From Oribacterium sp. WCC10 (GTDB lineage: Bacteria > Bacillota > Clostridia > Lachnospirales > Lachnospiraceae), in the NCBI RefSeq assembly GCF_900113415.1, contig NZ_FOPH01000022.1, positions 1 to 42,889 on the forward strand: DNA of 42,889 nucleotides. Reading direction: 5' to 3'. The translations under genes and the position numbers were made by a program. Below, piece after piece: positions 17,555-25,881 of the stretch. Under the pieces are notes generated by a model. That model did no database searches. It was not told where the DNA came from and saw only the letters and a list, made by a program, of their open reading frames with translations. How positions within the stretch are numbered: position 1 is the first letter of the stretch; each line of letters begins with the position of its first letter.

Positions 17555-18220
17555 TCAGGCCAGCCCCACGGCTCTCGGTAAAAATCCCAAACAGAAATGA
17601 AGCGCCCATACTCCCCAGATATTCTTATCTCTTTCATACAGAATTCCTGTAAGCATGCACAGAACCCCGGCAGCCGATAAATAGTACAACGGAAAATGCA
17701 TGTGATAGATGCAAAACAATAATCCGATATAAATCAGTGTACTCCACTTTTTTCCTCCCATGGCCTGTTTTACATTATCCTGCCACAGCGGCTTTATCAA
17801 AAGCTCCTGCCACAATGCACTTAACGGATAAAACCACCTGAAATTGATATTCAGATAAAGAGCAAACAGTGGTCGTGCCGAAAAAACGGGATCTGTTGAA
17901 TTCTTATAAAGTCTGTAACCAAACAAAACTGCGGCATATATAAGTATTATCGTCACCGCTTCCATCATCTCACGTTTGAAATTACAGTCCTTTGAGATTC
18001 TGAAACACGAAAAAGAAAAAGACAGTTTACCGCATAAAACCAGAATCACCGCTATCACGGATATGATGACCATAAATATTTTGATAAGTAAATTCTCACT
18101 TCCCGGTATCGTATATCCGGGCAGAATCTTTTCGCAGATCTTATTCGTAACAATAAGTATAAGAATACTTACGAGACTTAATGCAAAAACAGATCTGCTC
18201 TTGTTCTCTAATTTTTCCAA
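17555..18220 (-). CDS. CPBP-like intramembrane protein with degenerate catalytic motif
   Basis: A 221-residue protein with about six to seven hydrophobic helices. The late part resembles the CPBP (Abi, Rce1-like) protease core. Motif 1, normally EExxxR, reads QELLIK. Motif 2 (FxxxH) is present as FCIYH. The last motif reads HFCLG, where the family has HxxxN or HxxxD. The missing Glu and the Arg-to-Lys change suggest an inactive or altered enzyme. It starts at a TTG (18220) with AAGGA eight bases upstream. It sits downstream of the ABC exporter, where such proteins often occur as immunity or maturation factors. Confidence 0.5.
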   Translation of the reverse strand: MEKLENKSRSVFALSLVSILILIVTNKICEKILPGYTIPGSENLLIKIFMVIISVIAVILVLCGKLSFSFSCFRISKDCNFKREMMEAVTIILIYAAVLFGYRLYKNSTDPVFSARPLFALYLNINFRWFYPLSALWQELLIKPLWQDNVKQAMGGKKWSTLIYIGLLFCIYHMHFPLYYLSAAGVLCMLTGILYERDKNIWGVWALHFCLGFLPRAVGLA

Positions 18221-18310
18221 TTATGTCTTCCTTTATAATCCCCAGTTTCAGGTAACTCACACCTGCTCAGTCGTGGTATTATGATAGTTTTAGTCTTTGA
18301 AATCCTGCCA

Positions 18311-18340
18311 GGAAAACGCTTTAATGAACATTTCCCTAAT
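18311..18340 (-). repeat. Dispersed dyad repeat, copy D
   Basis: On the minus strand TTAGGGAAATGTTCATTAAA followed by GCGTTTTCC, matching other copies at 25803, 28232, 29845 and 40142. The TAG of this copy is the stop codon of the permease gene at 18336. Confidence 0.6.
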
Positions 18341-19460
18341 GATTTTTCTTTTTACTGAAAATCCATGATATACATATCCCAATCATAAACCACCCGGCAA
18401 GCACCAGTATGGAACCTAAGAAAAATCTCTTTTCAAATATGGCATTGTACAACCAGTGTCCCGGGATGATCACGGATGTTATGTCCCATAGCCTTGCCCA
18501 ATCAGGCAGTTCGCACAGAAGCCCCGAGAAAAGTGAAACAACCATGGTGCTGACGGGAGAAATTAAAACAAGATTTGAAAATTTTCCGGATATGCAACAA
18601 ATTATCAAGGCTATAGCTGCCGATGAGCATATATAAATTCCAAAAGAAATAAAAACATTGACCGGGTCAGGGTGACCGCTTGTTATAATGACCGGAATAA
18701 ATCCCAAAAATGATATAACAATTCCGGGAAGGGACTGAAAAATAAAGAGTGATGCGATATTACCTCCTTGCCCTGAAACTCTTCTCAAAAGTCCGGTACT
18801 TGAATAATTGCACATCCATGTACCGCTTATACAAAGATAAAACATGGACAAAACCGCATACCACCGTATGCCGAAATAGTTTTCTTCCTCTTCTGTTTTC
18901 TCTTCCTTACCCATAACGCTCTCTACATCGAGGAGAGACTCTCTGTTCCAGACATCCTTTATCTGTTCTCTGAATTCCGTAAGATCATCCTGCCCGACAC
19001 CATCAATTTCTCCTATCCTCTTTTCAACAAGCTTTTCCGACCAGACTTTAATGACATCATTTATCACCATTTCGGTAAATGTTGTCATATCATATGAATC
19101 CGCCATAACTGTAATGTGAACCAGCGATTCATATTCACCTCTCCCGATTTTTTCCGAAAAATCAGGAACAATTTCAATTATACCCTGAGCTTTATTGCCG
19201 GCAACTTCTTTTATAGCTTCGTCATAAGTTGTTACATTATATTTAAAAGTTTCTTCTAAAGAGAGAATCTCTATGAGACGACTGCCAAGCATACCTTTAT
19301 CTTCGTTAACGATTTCTATGATGATGCCCCTGGCATTTTCGTTACCACTGTATTTTGAAATATATATGGAAACCGCCACAGCTATGATGATCACAGCCAA
19401 TGAAGAAAAATCCATAAGCAGTGCCCTTGCTCTGCCCTTAAGCAATGCATAATAATTCAT
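18336..19460 (-). CDS. ABC-2 type transporter permease
   Basis: A 374-residue permease with one N-terminal transmembrane helix (SSLAVIIIAVAVSIYISKYS), a large extracytoplasmic loop (about 35-195) and five more helices at the C-terminus. This is the layout of ABC-2 exporters with a long loop after helix 1. The start overlaps the upstream permease stop by four bases. With its partner at 19457 it likely forms a heterodimeric pore. The substrate is unknown. A dispersed repeat overlaps the stop codon, so the C-terminus may have been set by its insertion. Confidence 0.8.
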   Translation of the reverse strand: MNYYALLKGRARALLMDFSSLAVIIIAVAVSIYISKYSGNENARGIIIEIVNEDKGMLGSRLIEILSLEETFKYNVTTYDEAIKEVAGNKAQGIIEIVPDFSEKIGRGEYESLVHITVMADSYDMTTFTEMVINDVIKVWSEKLVEKRIGEIDGVGQDDLTEFREQIKDVWNRESLLDVESVMGKEEKTEEEENYFGIRWYAVLSMFYLCISGTWMCNYSSTGLLRRVSGQGGNIASLFIFQSLPGIVISFLGFIPVIITSGHPDPVNVFISFGIYICSSAAIALIICCISGKFSNLVLISPVSTMVVSLFSGLLCELPDWARLWDITSVIIPGHWLYNAIFEKRFFLGSILVLAGWFMIGICISWIFSKKKNH

Positions 19461-20665
19461 AGGGCACTCCTTTTCATGTATAGAACAAATCCGGCAACAG
19501 AGAAAATCACAAATGCCGAAAACAAAACAAACATATCAAATGCATAACGTTCAACCAGAAGGTTAAACATACCATTGGAAAAGATACTCACACTTGCTCT
19601 GAATGGAGAAATCCTCATCAGGAAAGCTATTGCTTCCGGAAGCTCTGTCTTATCGGATAAAAATGCCACCCCCGCTATGGATGCAGTTCCGAAATACAGT
19701 CCGGCCCAAAGCGCAGACTGTCCGCGTTTAAACATTGAACCTGTCAGAACTCCCAAAGCTGAAAACACCAGAGAAGTTAGTATAATTCCCGGAATAACAG
19801 ACAAGGCAAAATCAAGCTGTATCTGTCTTAATAGGCGCGCAACCGGAAACATTATCAGAAATGAAGACAGTATCAGAATCGCTCCCGAAATAATTCTGGC
19901 CATAAAGTACCAAAAAAGCCTTCTCTTCGGAATACTTCTCTTATTAAAGATTTCCGATAAATCGAGACTGGTGAGGTAAATGATGGGAAATGAAGACATA
20001 TATGCACATGTGGCAAAAAGAAGCGCAATGGCAAATCTGAAATGATAATCGGCTCCAAAAAGAAAAATACCGTTTTTACCTATGACTCTGCCTCTGTGAA
20101 TGAAAACATTCTGTAAATCTATAACTCCCTCATCCCAGATTCTGAATATCTCTTCCTCACTTAATCCCAGTTTCTCTGCAATGCCTACAGCGATATTCAC
20201 AAGCCGTATCCCCTGACCGAAAACCGATAAGCTGCTTTTTATTCCTGTATAAAAAGTCAGGGCATCAAATGCACGGGAAGGTGAATAATAAAACTCCATA
20301 ACCGCTCTTTTCCCGCTCATGGAATCTGTATAGGTGTCGGGAGGGATATACATAAACACGGCAACTTTTCCCTCGTCCACCATACGTTCTCCCGTTTCTT
20401 TCTCCTTTACGGGATAAACAGCCACATTTCCCTTCTTAACCTCATAGTTGACGATTATATTCATCAACTGCTCAACGCTTTCGCTGTTATCTTCATTCAG
20501 AATCGCACCGGAAAAGAAAACTCCGTTTCCCTGAGTAAGCACAGGAGCCAGAAATAATGCAAACATCAGAATGACGGGGATGGGTGAAAGCATAGCCAGA
20601 TAGGCCGTTTTTCCACGACCGAACAGTCTTTTGATATCATAAAGTATGAACATGAAAGGATTCAT
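19457..20665 (-). CDS. ABC-2 type transporter permease
   Basis: A 402-residue permease with the same plan as the following gene: a helix at about 20-45 (AYLAMLSPIPVILMFALFLA), a long loop to about 210 and a cluster of C-terminal helices ending AFVIFSVAGFVLYMKRSAL. It overlaps the ATPase stop and the next permease start by four bases each. The three genes form a self-contained exporter. The related but non-identical permeases suggest duplication. The substrate is not evident. Confidence 0.82.
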   Translation of the reverse strand: MNPFMFILYDIKRLFGRGKTAYLAMLSPIPVILMFALFLAPVLTQGNGVFFSGAILNEDNSESVEQLMNIIVNYEVKKGNVAVYPVKEKETGERMVDEGKVAVFMYIPPDTYTDSMSGKRAVMEFYYSPSRAFDALTFYTGIKSSLSVFGQGIRLVNIAVGIAEKLGLSEEEIFRIWDEGVIDLQNVFIHRGRVIGKNGIFLFGADYHFRFAIALLFATCAYMSSFPIIYLTSLDLSEIFNKRSIPKRRLFWYFMARIISGAILILSSFLIMFPVARLLRQIQLDFALSVIPGIILTSLVFSALGVLTGSMFKRGQSALWAGLYFGTASIAGVAFLSDKTELPEAIAFLMRISPFRASVSIFSNGMFNLLVERYAFDMFVLFSAFVIFSVAGFVLYMKRSAL

Positions 20666-21276
20666 TCGATATGTCCCCTTTCAATTCTCAATGAACGATC
20701 CGTAAGCGGTAAAAGAATCGTAGGATTATGCTCTGTTATGATCATTGCGCATCCCTTGTCTTTTTCTTTTCTTAAAAGATGTTCGATGCATTCTCCACCG
20801 TGAGCATCTATTCCCGCAAGAGGCTCATCCAGTAACAGATAATCATATTTTCCCATCAACGCAACCGCCAGATTAACTCTTCTTCTCTGTCCGCCGGAAA
20901 GTCTGTCAACACGTTTACTTTTGAAATCCCCCATTTCAAGTTCATTAACAAGATATTCGGCACGTTCTATATTTTCTTTTCCTTTAAGAGATGACCATGC
21001 ATATAGATTTTCCATAACGGTCAACTCCTCAAAAAGAACGATTTCCTGAGGCACATAAGCAACCTTTTCCTTAGCCTGTCTGCCTTTGAGTCCGTCCACA
21101 GTCACTTCCCCGGAATCCGGTTTGAGAACCATGGCAAGCATAGAGAGAAGTGTGCTCTTACCGCTTCCATTGGATCCAAGTAATGCTATTATCTCTCCTT
21201 TTTCGAGGGATAATGACGCATCATCCACTGCCGTATACCTGCCATATCTTTTTACGAGACCTTTTGCTTCAATCAT
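20662..21276 (-). CDS. ABC transporter ATP-binding protein
   Basis: A 204-residue ATPase with Walker A LLGSNGSGKST (about 33-42), Q-loop VAYVPQE, signature LSGGQRRR (about 126-133), Walker B YLLLDEPLAGID and switch His in IITEHN. It powers the two ABC-2 permeases encoded directly downstream. It is short, with no C-terminal extension. It is the first gene of the three-gene exporter. The ribosome site is weak. Confidence 0.92.
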   Translation of the reverse strand: MIEAKGLVKRYGRYTAVDDASLSLEKGEIIALLGSNGSGKSTLLSMLAMVLKPDSGEVTVDGLKGRQAKEKVAYVPQEIVLFEELTVMENLYAWSSLKGKENIERAEYLVNELEMGDFKSKRVDRLSGGQRRRVNLAVALMGKYDYLLLDEPLAGIDAHGGECIEHLLRKEKDKGCAMIITEHNPTILLPLTDRSLRIERGHIE

Positions 21277-21454
21277 ATATGATACCTGTTATCTGTTTGA
21301 TGTCGCGACATATACACGTGCCAATGTTCCCACTTCGTATCATTATCAAGTATAAAATCTGATATCGGACTGCTTCACGAAGGACTAATACCACACTTCA
21401 GACCCTTGAGCCTGACACAAAGCACCAGTTACTTACTGTTCAAAACGAGACGCA

Positions 21455-23437
21455 TTATCTGTTTCTGACCATCAGTGAAATAATATATCCCAGACGCACA
21501 ACAGAATTACTGTTTCCCATGTTTGCAAAACCTGAACCGGTTTTACCTTTATCTCCCAGCATTTTGGCATGAATGGTTTCTTTCAGCATATCGAGATCAC
21601 TTCCGCAATCAATACCCGATTCTGAAAGAAATACAGGTGCATTGATCTTGTCTTCCTGAAGTTTTCCTCTCTCATAGTTTGTAGTTATTTTTGCATACCC
21701 TTCCTTGGTTTGTAATTCAGTCACAAATTGACCTTTTCCATCAGTTATTACCTGACTGATGGAACCTGTGAAACTGTCTTCCTCAAGATGGATCTTTCCG
21801 GTCTTTTTCCCTGTTTTAATTGTAAAGCTTCCGCTAAGATCACGATCCAGACCGTTTATTTTTCCGGTTTCATCAACAACAATTGAAAATTCACCGAAAT
21901 TTATTTTGTTTAAAACTTCATATCCCGAATCAATGGAATAAACTCCATCCTCATAATAAAAGCCTTTTCCCTTCTCAGACGGAACATCTAGAATAGTCTG
22001 CTTTTCCTTACCGTTACTATAACCGCTTAAATTGATACTATACGACTCCGAATCTTTTGTATAACTTATAACAACTCCTACAGGACTGTTCTTGTAGGAA
22101 TACGTAGTTGCTGTCAGACTAATGCTGTCATCCGTTTCATTTTCTCCGAAAACATCATTCATATCAATATCATCACCGTTAGAAATACCGACAGTAATGA
22201 GTTTTGTCATCCCCTCCATAAGGTCTATAGCTTCCTGTCCCGATACAGTAACGCTCACTGTATCACATTTCTGTGTCTTCCCGAAAACAGTATAGTCTTC
22301 CCTGGATTTTTCGAATTCTTCTTTTTCTATTCCTGCAAGTGAAACCTCAAGAAAATCTTCCAACTGCCTGTCCCAGTCGACTTCATTTTCCGAAGACATT
22401 CCCTTCAACATAAGCGTATATCTGTCGATTGCCTGATAAGCTCCCAGTGACTTTGCAGCGCTTTCATCCAACTCGTATCTGACCATAGGAGAAGTTGTAT
22501 TTGCGGGAGAATAAATAAACTCATTTCCATTGTAGTATACTCCCCCGGTTCCAAGGGATGTATCTCCCATATTTACGGATAATGTATATGCGGAATCTCC
22601 GCTTCCCGAATCATAACTGTATGACTGCTCCAGAGAATATTCCTGATCTTTACCGGAAGCATCCGATTCTATAGTGGTGATCTTGGTTGTAGTATGTGAA
22701 TCTCTTGTGTCATCCATTCCGAGATGTACCATTGCTTCAATTGGTTTTGATCCGAAATCTGTAAACTCTTCACTGAAATTTCTGGTAACCGAAACCGTAT
22801 TTTCTGCAAACAATGTCTTCGAATCTTTAAACATCCCGGGCAGTAACCTGATTGCGAAAAATGCACCTGCGCCCAAAACAGCAAGCACAGCAATAGCCGC
22901 TCCGACTACCACTATGGGGGAGCCTTTCTTTTTCGGCAGAACATTACCGTACTGCATCTGTGATTGACCGTACATATTGGGCTGACCGTATGTATTCGGC
23001 TGCCCCGCCATATTGGGCTGGCCGTATGCATTCGGCTGCCCCGCCATATTGGGCTGACCGTATGTATTCGGCTGCCCCGGCATATTAGGCTGGCCGTATG
23101 TATTCGACTGCCCCGCCATATTAGGCTGGCCGTATGTATTCGACTGCCCCGCCATATTAGGCTGGCCGTATGCATTCGACTGCCCCGCCATATTGGGCTG
23201 GCCGTATGCATTGGGCTGACCTTGCATATTGGGCTGGCCGTATGCATTGGGCTGACCTTGCATATTCGACTGACCGTATGCACTGGATTGACTCGATATA
23301 TCCTCCTGATTCTGAGTCTGCTGAGCATTTTCTGTGTTTTGCTCCTGCATCAGAGTATGAATAGGAAAACCGCATTTACGACAAAACTTCTTACTACTGT
23401 CAACAACAGTGCCGCATTTTGGACAAGTAATCTGCAT
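21455..23437 (-). CDS. Zinc-ribbon membrane protein with YGQPN-type repeat linker
   Basis: A 660-residue protein. A zinc ribbon is at the start (CPKCG and CRKCG; Cys 5, 8, 19, 22). A low-complexity linker of nine 12-residue repeats of type AYGQPNMAGQSN spans about 53-160. A single transmembrane helix follows (about 173-200), then a large extracytoplasmic beta-rich domain of about 450 residues, rich in Ser, Thr, Gly and Asp. The zinc ribbon would be cytoplasmic. I do not recognise the outer domain; zinc-ribbon plus single-helix proteins of this kind are frequent in Clostridia. A GGAGG site precedes the ATG. Confidence 0.78.
   Translation of the reverse strand: MQITCPKCGTVVDSSKKFCRKCGFPIHTLMQEQNTENAQQTQNQEDISSQSSAYGQSNMQGQPNAYGQPNMQGQPNAYGQPNMAGQSNAYGQPNMAGQSNTYGQPNMAGQSNTYGQPNMPGQPNTYGQPNMAGQPNAYGQPNMAGQPNTYGQPNMYGQSQMQYGNVLPKKKGSPIVVVGAAIAVLAVLGAGAFFAIRLLPGMFKDSKTLFAENTVSVTRNFSEEFTDFGSKPIEAMVHLGMDDTRDSHTTTKITTIESDASGKDQEYSLEQSYSYDSGSGDSAYTLSVNMGDTSLGTGGVYYNGNEFIYSPANTTSPMVRYELDESAAKSLGAYQAIDRYTLMLKGMSSENEVDWDRQLEDFLEVSLAGIEKEEFEKSREDYTVFGKTQKCDTVSVTVSGQEAIDLMEGMTKLITVGISNGDDIDMNDVFGENETDDSISLTATTYSYKNSPVGVVISYTKDSESYSINLSGYSNGKEKQTILDVPSEKGKGFYYEDGVYSIDSGYEVLNKINFGEFSIVVDETGKINGLDRDLSGSFTIKTGKKTGKIHLEEDSFTGSISQVITDGKGQFVTELQTKEGYAKITTNYERGKLQEDKINAPVFLSESGIDCGSDLDMLKETIHAKMLGDKGKTGSGFANMGNSNSVVRLGYIISLMVRNR
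22958..23281 (-). repeat. 36-bp minisatellite, nine units, inside the zinc-ribbon gene
   Basis: Nine in-frame 36-bp units encode AYGQPNM(A/Q/P)GQ(P/S)N variants. The array is open in several frames on both strands. Near-identity between some neighbouring units points to slippage or unequal recombination, so copy number may vary between strains. Confidence 0.9.
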
Positions 23438-23584
23438 AATATCCTCCTTTAAAAAGCCGTCTTCCTTTTACATCTGATACAGACGTCTATCTAAACAGCT
23501 CAATTTTATGTAATTAAACCGTACAATCACCCGTGTCTATTTTTTATGTCGTCAACAGTCTAATCTTTTATTAATTTCTCCCGC

Positions 23585-24805
23585 TTACATTGCCACTGCC
23601 ACCGCCAGCGTCACATTTCCGTAAATCTGTTTATGCACTAAAACCTTTTCCCGACCGTTTCTTGACGCAGCATAGGCTGCTGCCCTTTCACAAACATTGG
23701 AAACACCGGTAACACTCTGAACGAATGCACTTGCCGCAAAGTCACCTATAACCGAACTAAGCTCCTCAGGGGTATAAGTGATGAAAGGTATTTCTCTCTT
23801 ATAACTGAAAGTCAGTATGCCCTGTTCATTCTTTTTTATGTCAATGCTTACAAGCGCCGCCACCGATGACGAATCGATACCGGAAGACTTAAGGCAGTTA
23901 TCATAAGCCTTCATCACATCCTCTTCCGAAACACCCTTTCTTGCTCCTATTCCGACGTATACCCGCTTCGCCGCAAGTCTGAGTCCGATGGCATCGAAAG
24001 GTCTGATAACCGGCTCCTCATATTGAAGATATTTAGTACGGTAACTGATGACTATATCAGCCCTATCGATTTCTTTCGATGAAAGCATTTCGGCTTCCAC
24101 GATTCCCGGTCTCTTCACCAGATTTTCCATGCCGATATCACTGTATATCCGCAATTTCTCGCCTCTCAGCACTTTCGCCGCAACTTCCTTTGCCTTTCCG
24201 AAATCAGAAATGATAAAGCCATTTTCCTTTGCAAAAACATCTACAGAAAAGGCACCCTCTATATCAGAAGCTGTGGTGATCACAGGCTGTGCCTTTATAA
24301 GTTCTGAAATGAAAGCAGTAAATTCATTGGCACCCCCAATATGACCGCTGAGAAGTGATATGACAAAGTGGCCGGCTTCATCAATGACAAGCACTGCCGG
24401 ATCCTCTGACTTATGAATAAGAAACGGTGCTATGGCGCGAACTGCTATGCCGGTTGAACCTATGAAAATGATAACCGAAGCCTTATCACCGGTTTGATCT
24501 TTCGACTTATCCCTATCATTTTCATCATTACATACGCTTTCACCCGAATCTGTCACAGACACACCGAACCATGATGCCACCATACTTCCAAGCTCCCGTT
24601 GGTCAGAAATATCAGGAAGCGCCTTTGTTTTGGCATGAAGGCATATCTCTGTCTTTCCATCATACGCCCCGTCATTCCCGGCATTCCACCTTCCGCTTCT
24701 TTTGAAAAGTCCCTGACCTTCCTTCTCCGCATACAGCCATCTGCTTTTCAACTCTTCCGAAAGCCGATATCCCTTTTCGGTAAATGCTATGACCTGAACT
24801 TTCAA
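23585..24805 (-). CDS. cbiG: Cobalt-precorrin 5A hydrolase
   Basis: About 406 residues. CbiG opens the ring-A lactone and releases acetaldehyde in the anaerobic cobalamin pathway. The family signatures FIGSTGIAVRAIAPFL, DPAVLVIDEAGHFVISLLSG and HIGGANEF are present, then a C-terminal CbiG domain with RVYVGIGARKGVS. I prefer the TTG at 24805 (AGGAG six bases upstream), giving MKVQVIAFTEKGYRLSEEL, the usual CbiG start; the open frame reaches 24856. A charged 30-40 residue insertion (about 90-125) interrupts the N-terminal region. It follows cbiF, cbiD and a phosphatase on the same strand. Confidence 0.92.
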   Translation of the reverse strand: MKVQVIAFTEKGYRLSEELKSRWLYAEKEGQGLFKRSGRWNAGNDGAYDGKTEICLHAKTKALPDISDQRELGSMVASWFGVSVTDSGESVCNDENDRDKSKDQTGDKASVIIFIGSTGIAVRAIAPFLIHKSEDPAVLVIDEAGHFVISLLSGHIGGANEFTAFISELIKAQPVITTASDIEGAFSVDVFAKENGFIISDFGKAKEVAAKVLRGEKLRIYSDIGMENLVKRPGIVEAEMLSSKEIDRADIVISYRTKYLQYEEPVIRPFDAIGLRLAAKRVYVGIGARKGVSEEDVMKAYDNCLKSSGIDSSSVAALVSIDIKKNEQGILTFSYKREIPFITYTPEELSSVIGDFAASAFVQSVTGVSNVCERAAAYAASRNGREKVLVHKQIYGNVTLAVAVAM

Positions 24806-24962
24806 ATGCCTCTCCTTTCCGATGCTCCTTAGCCTGTTTATAAATACAACTGTCATCGTAATTTATCATCTTACCGGGTACTTCTCTGATAAGCACCTAT
24901 GCTTTTAATGGCTACACCAACTGTACAAATCCCGCGCATTGTTTCATTACCCGCATAAGATG

Positions 24963-25742
24963 CTACGATTCCTTTCCTCTATAACATGTAACAAAATTAC
25001 GGTCATATAGTTTTGAGTATTCATATACTGTCTTATCGTCAATCGCCCGTCCAATGATAATCAGCGCCTGCTTCATATTTCCGTCAGCTCTTCTGGCTTC
25101 ATCTCTCTGAAATGCCTTTGGAATCTCATCCAATGTTGTCCATACCACTTCTTCATCGGGCCATGTGGCTCTGAATACCACTGCCGCCGGAGTGTCTTCA
25201 GCATAACCACCGGCTATCAGTTCATCACGGACTTTCTCTGATAATGTCGCCGAAAGAAACAGTACCATAGTTGCCTGATGAGCCGCCAAAGACCTGAGTT
25301 TTTCCTTCTCCGGAACCAAAGTTCTCCCCTCAGCTCTTGTGATGATGACAGTCTGGGTCACTCCCGGGAGTGTGTATTCCTTTCTAAGAGCCGCTGCCGC
25401 ACCTGAAAATGAACTGACTCCGGGACAAATGTCATATTCGATTCCTTTCTCCCTAAGCCAGTCCATCTGCTCACGGATTGCACCATACAACGACGGGTCT
25501 CCTGTATGAAGTCTCACGACGTTCTTCCCTGCATTCTCCGCATCAAGAAAAACCTTCAGAACTTCCTGAAGATTCATATCCTTTGAGTCATATATCTCTG
25601 CATCACTTCTACAATTCTTCAAGAGTTCTGCATTAACCAGAGAACCCGCAAAAATCACGATATCCGCTTCCTTAAGAAGCCTCAAACCCTTTACTGTTAT
25701 CAACTCCGGATCTCCCGGACCCGCACCTACAAAATGAACCAT
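24963..25742 (-). CDS. cbiF: Cobalt-precorrin-4 C11-methyltransferase
   Basis: About 259 residues of the tetrapyrrole methylase family. It starts MVHFVGAGPGDPELITVKG. The family motifs include VVRLHTGDPSLYGAIREQ (substrate-binding GDP loop) and YDICPGVSSFSGAAAAL (proline-glycine turn). It transfers a methyl group from AdoMet to C11 of the corrin precursor. I chose the ATG at 25742 (AAGGG upstream) over a longer frame that begins at a TTG. It lies between cbiD and cbiG, with about 140 bp on the cbiD side containing a dispersed repeat. Confidence 0.93.
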   Translation of the reverse strand: MVHFVGAGPGDPELITVKGLRLLKEADIVIFAGSLVNAELLKNCRSDAEIYDSKDMNLQEVLKVFLDAENAGKNVVRLHTGDPSLYGAIREQMDWLREKGIEYDICPGVSSFSGAAAALRKEYTLPGVTQTVIITRAEGRTLVPEKEKLRSLAAHQATMVLFLSATLSEKVRDELIAGGYAEDTPAAVVFRATWPDEEVVWTTLDEIPKAFQRDEARRADGNMKQALIIIGRAIDDKTVYEYSKLYDRNFVTCYRGKES

Positions 25743-25802
25743 TTTTTCCCTTATATTAAATAACATTAGTGTCAAAAGCCGACACAGATTCCCGGAACAA
25801 TT

Positions 25803-25832
25803 TAGGTAAATGCTGATTATAGTGTTTCCTCA
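25803..25832 (+). repeat. Dispersed dyad repeat, copy B
   Basis: TAGGTAAATGCTGATTATAG followed by TGTTTCCTCA. It lies between cbiD and cbiF in the orientation opposite to copies A, C and D. Confidence 0.55.
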
Positions 25833-25881
25833 GTAACCATAAAATCAGTGTTTGAAAGAATCGATACAGAGATTAATTCCT

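Noticed and set aside
22958-23281. Possible CRISPR array
   Set aside because: Units are directly adjacent without unique spacers and keep a protein reading frame.
22964-23452. Long plus-strand open frames through the minisatellite
   Set aside because: They arise because the 36-bp repeat has no stop codons in several frames. The minus-strand frame has the ribosome site, zinc ribbon and membrane helix.
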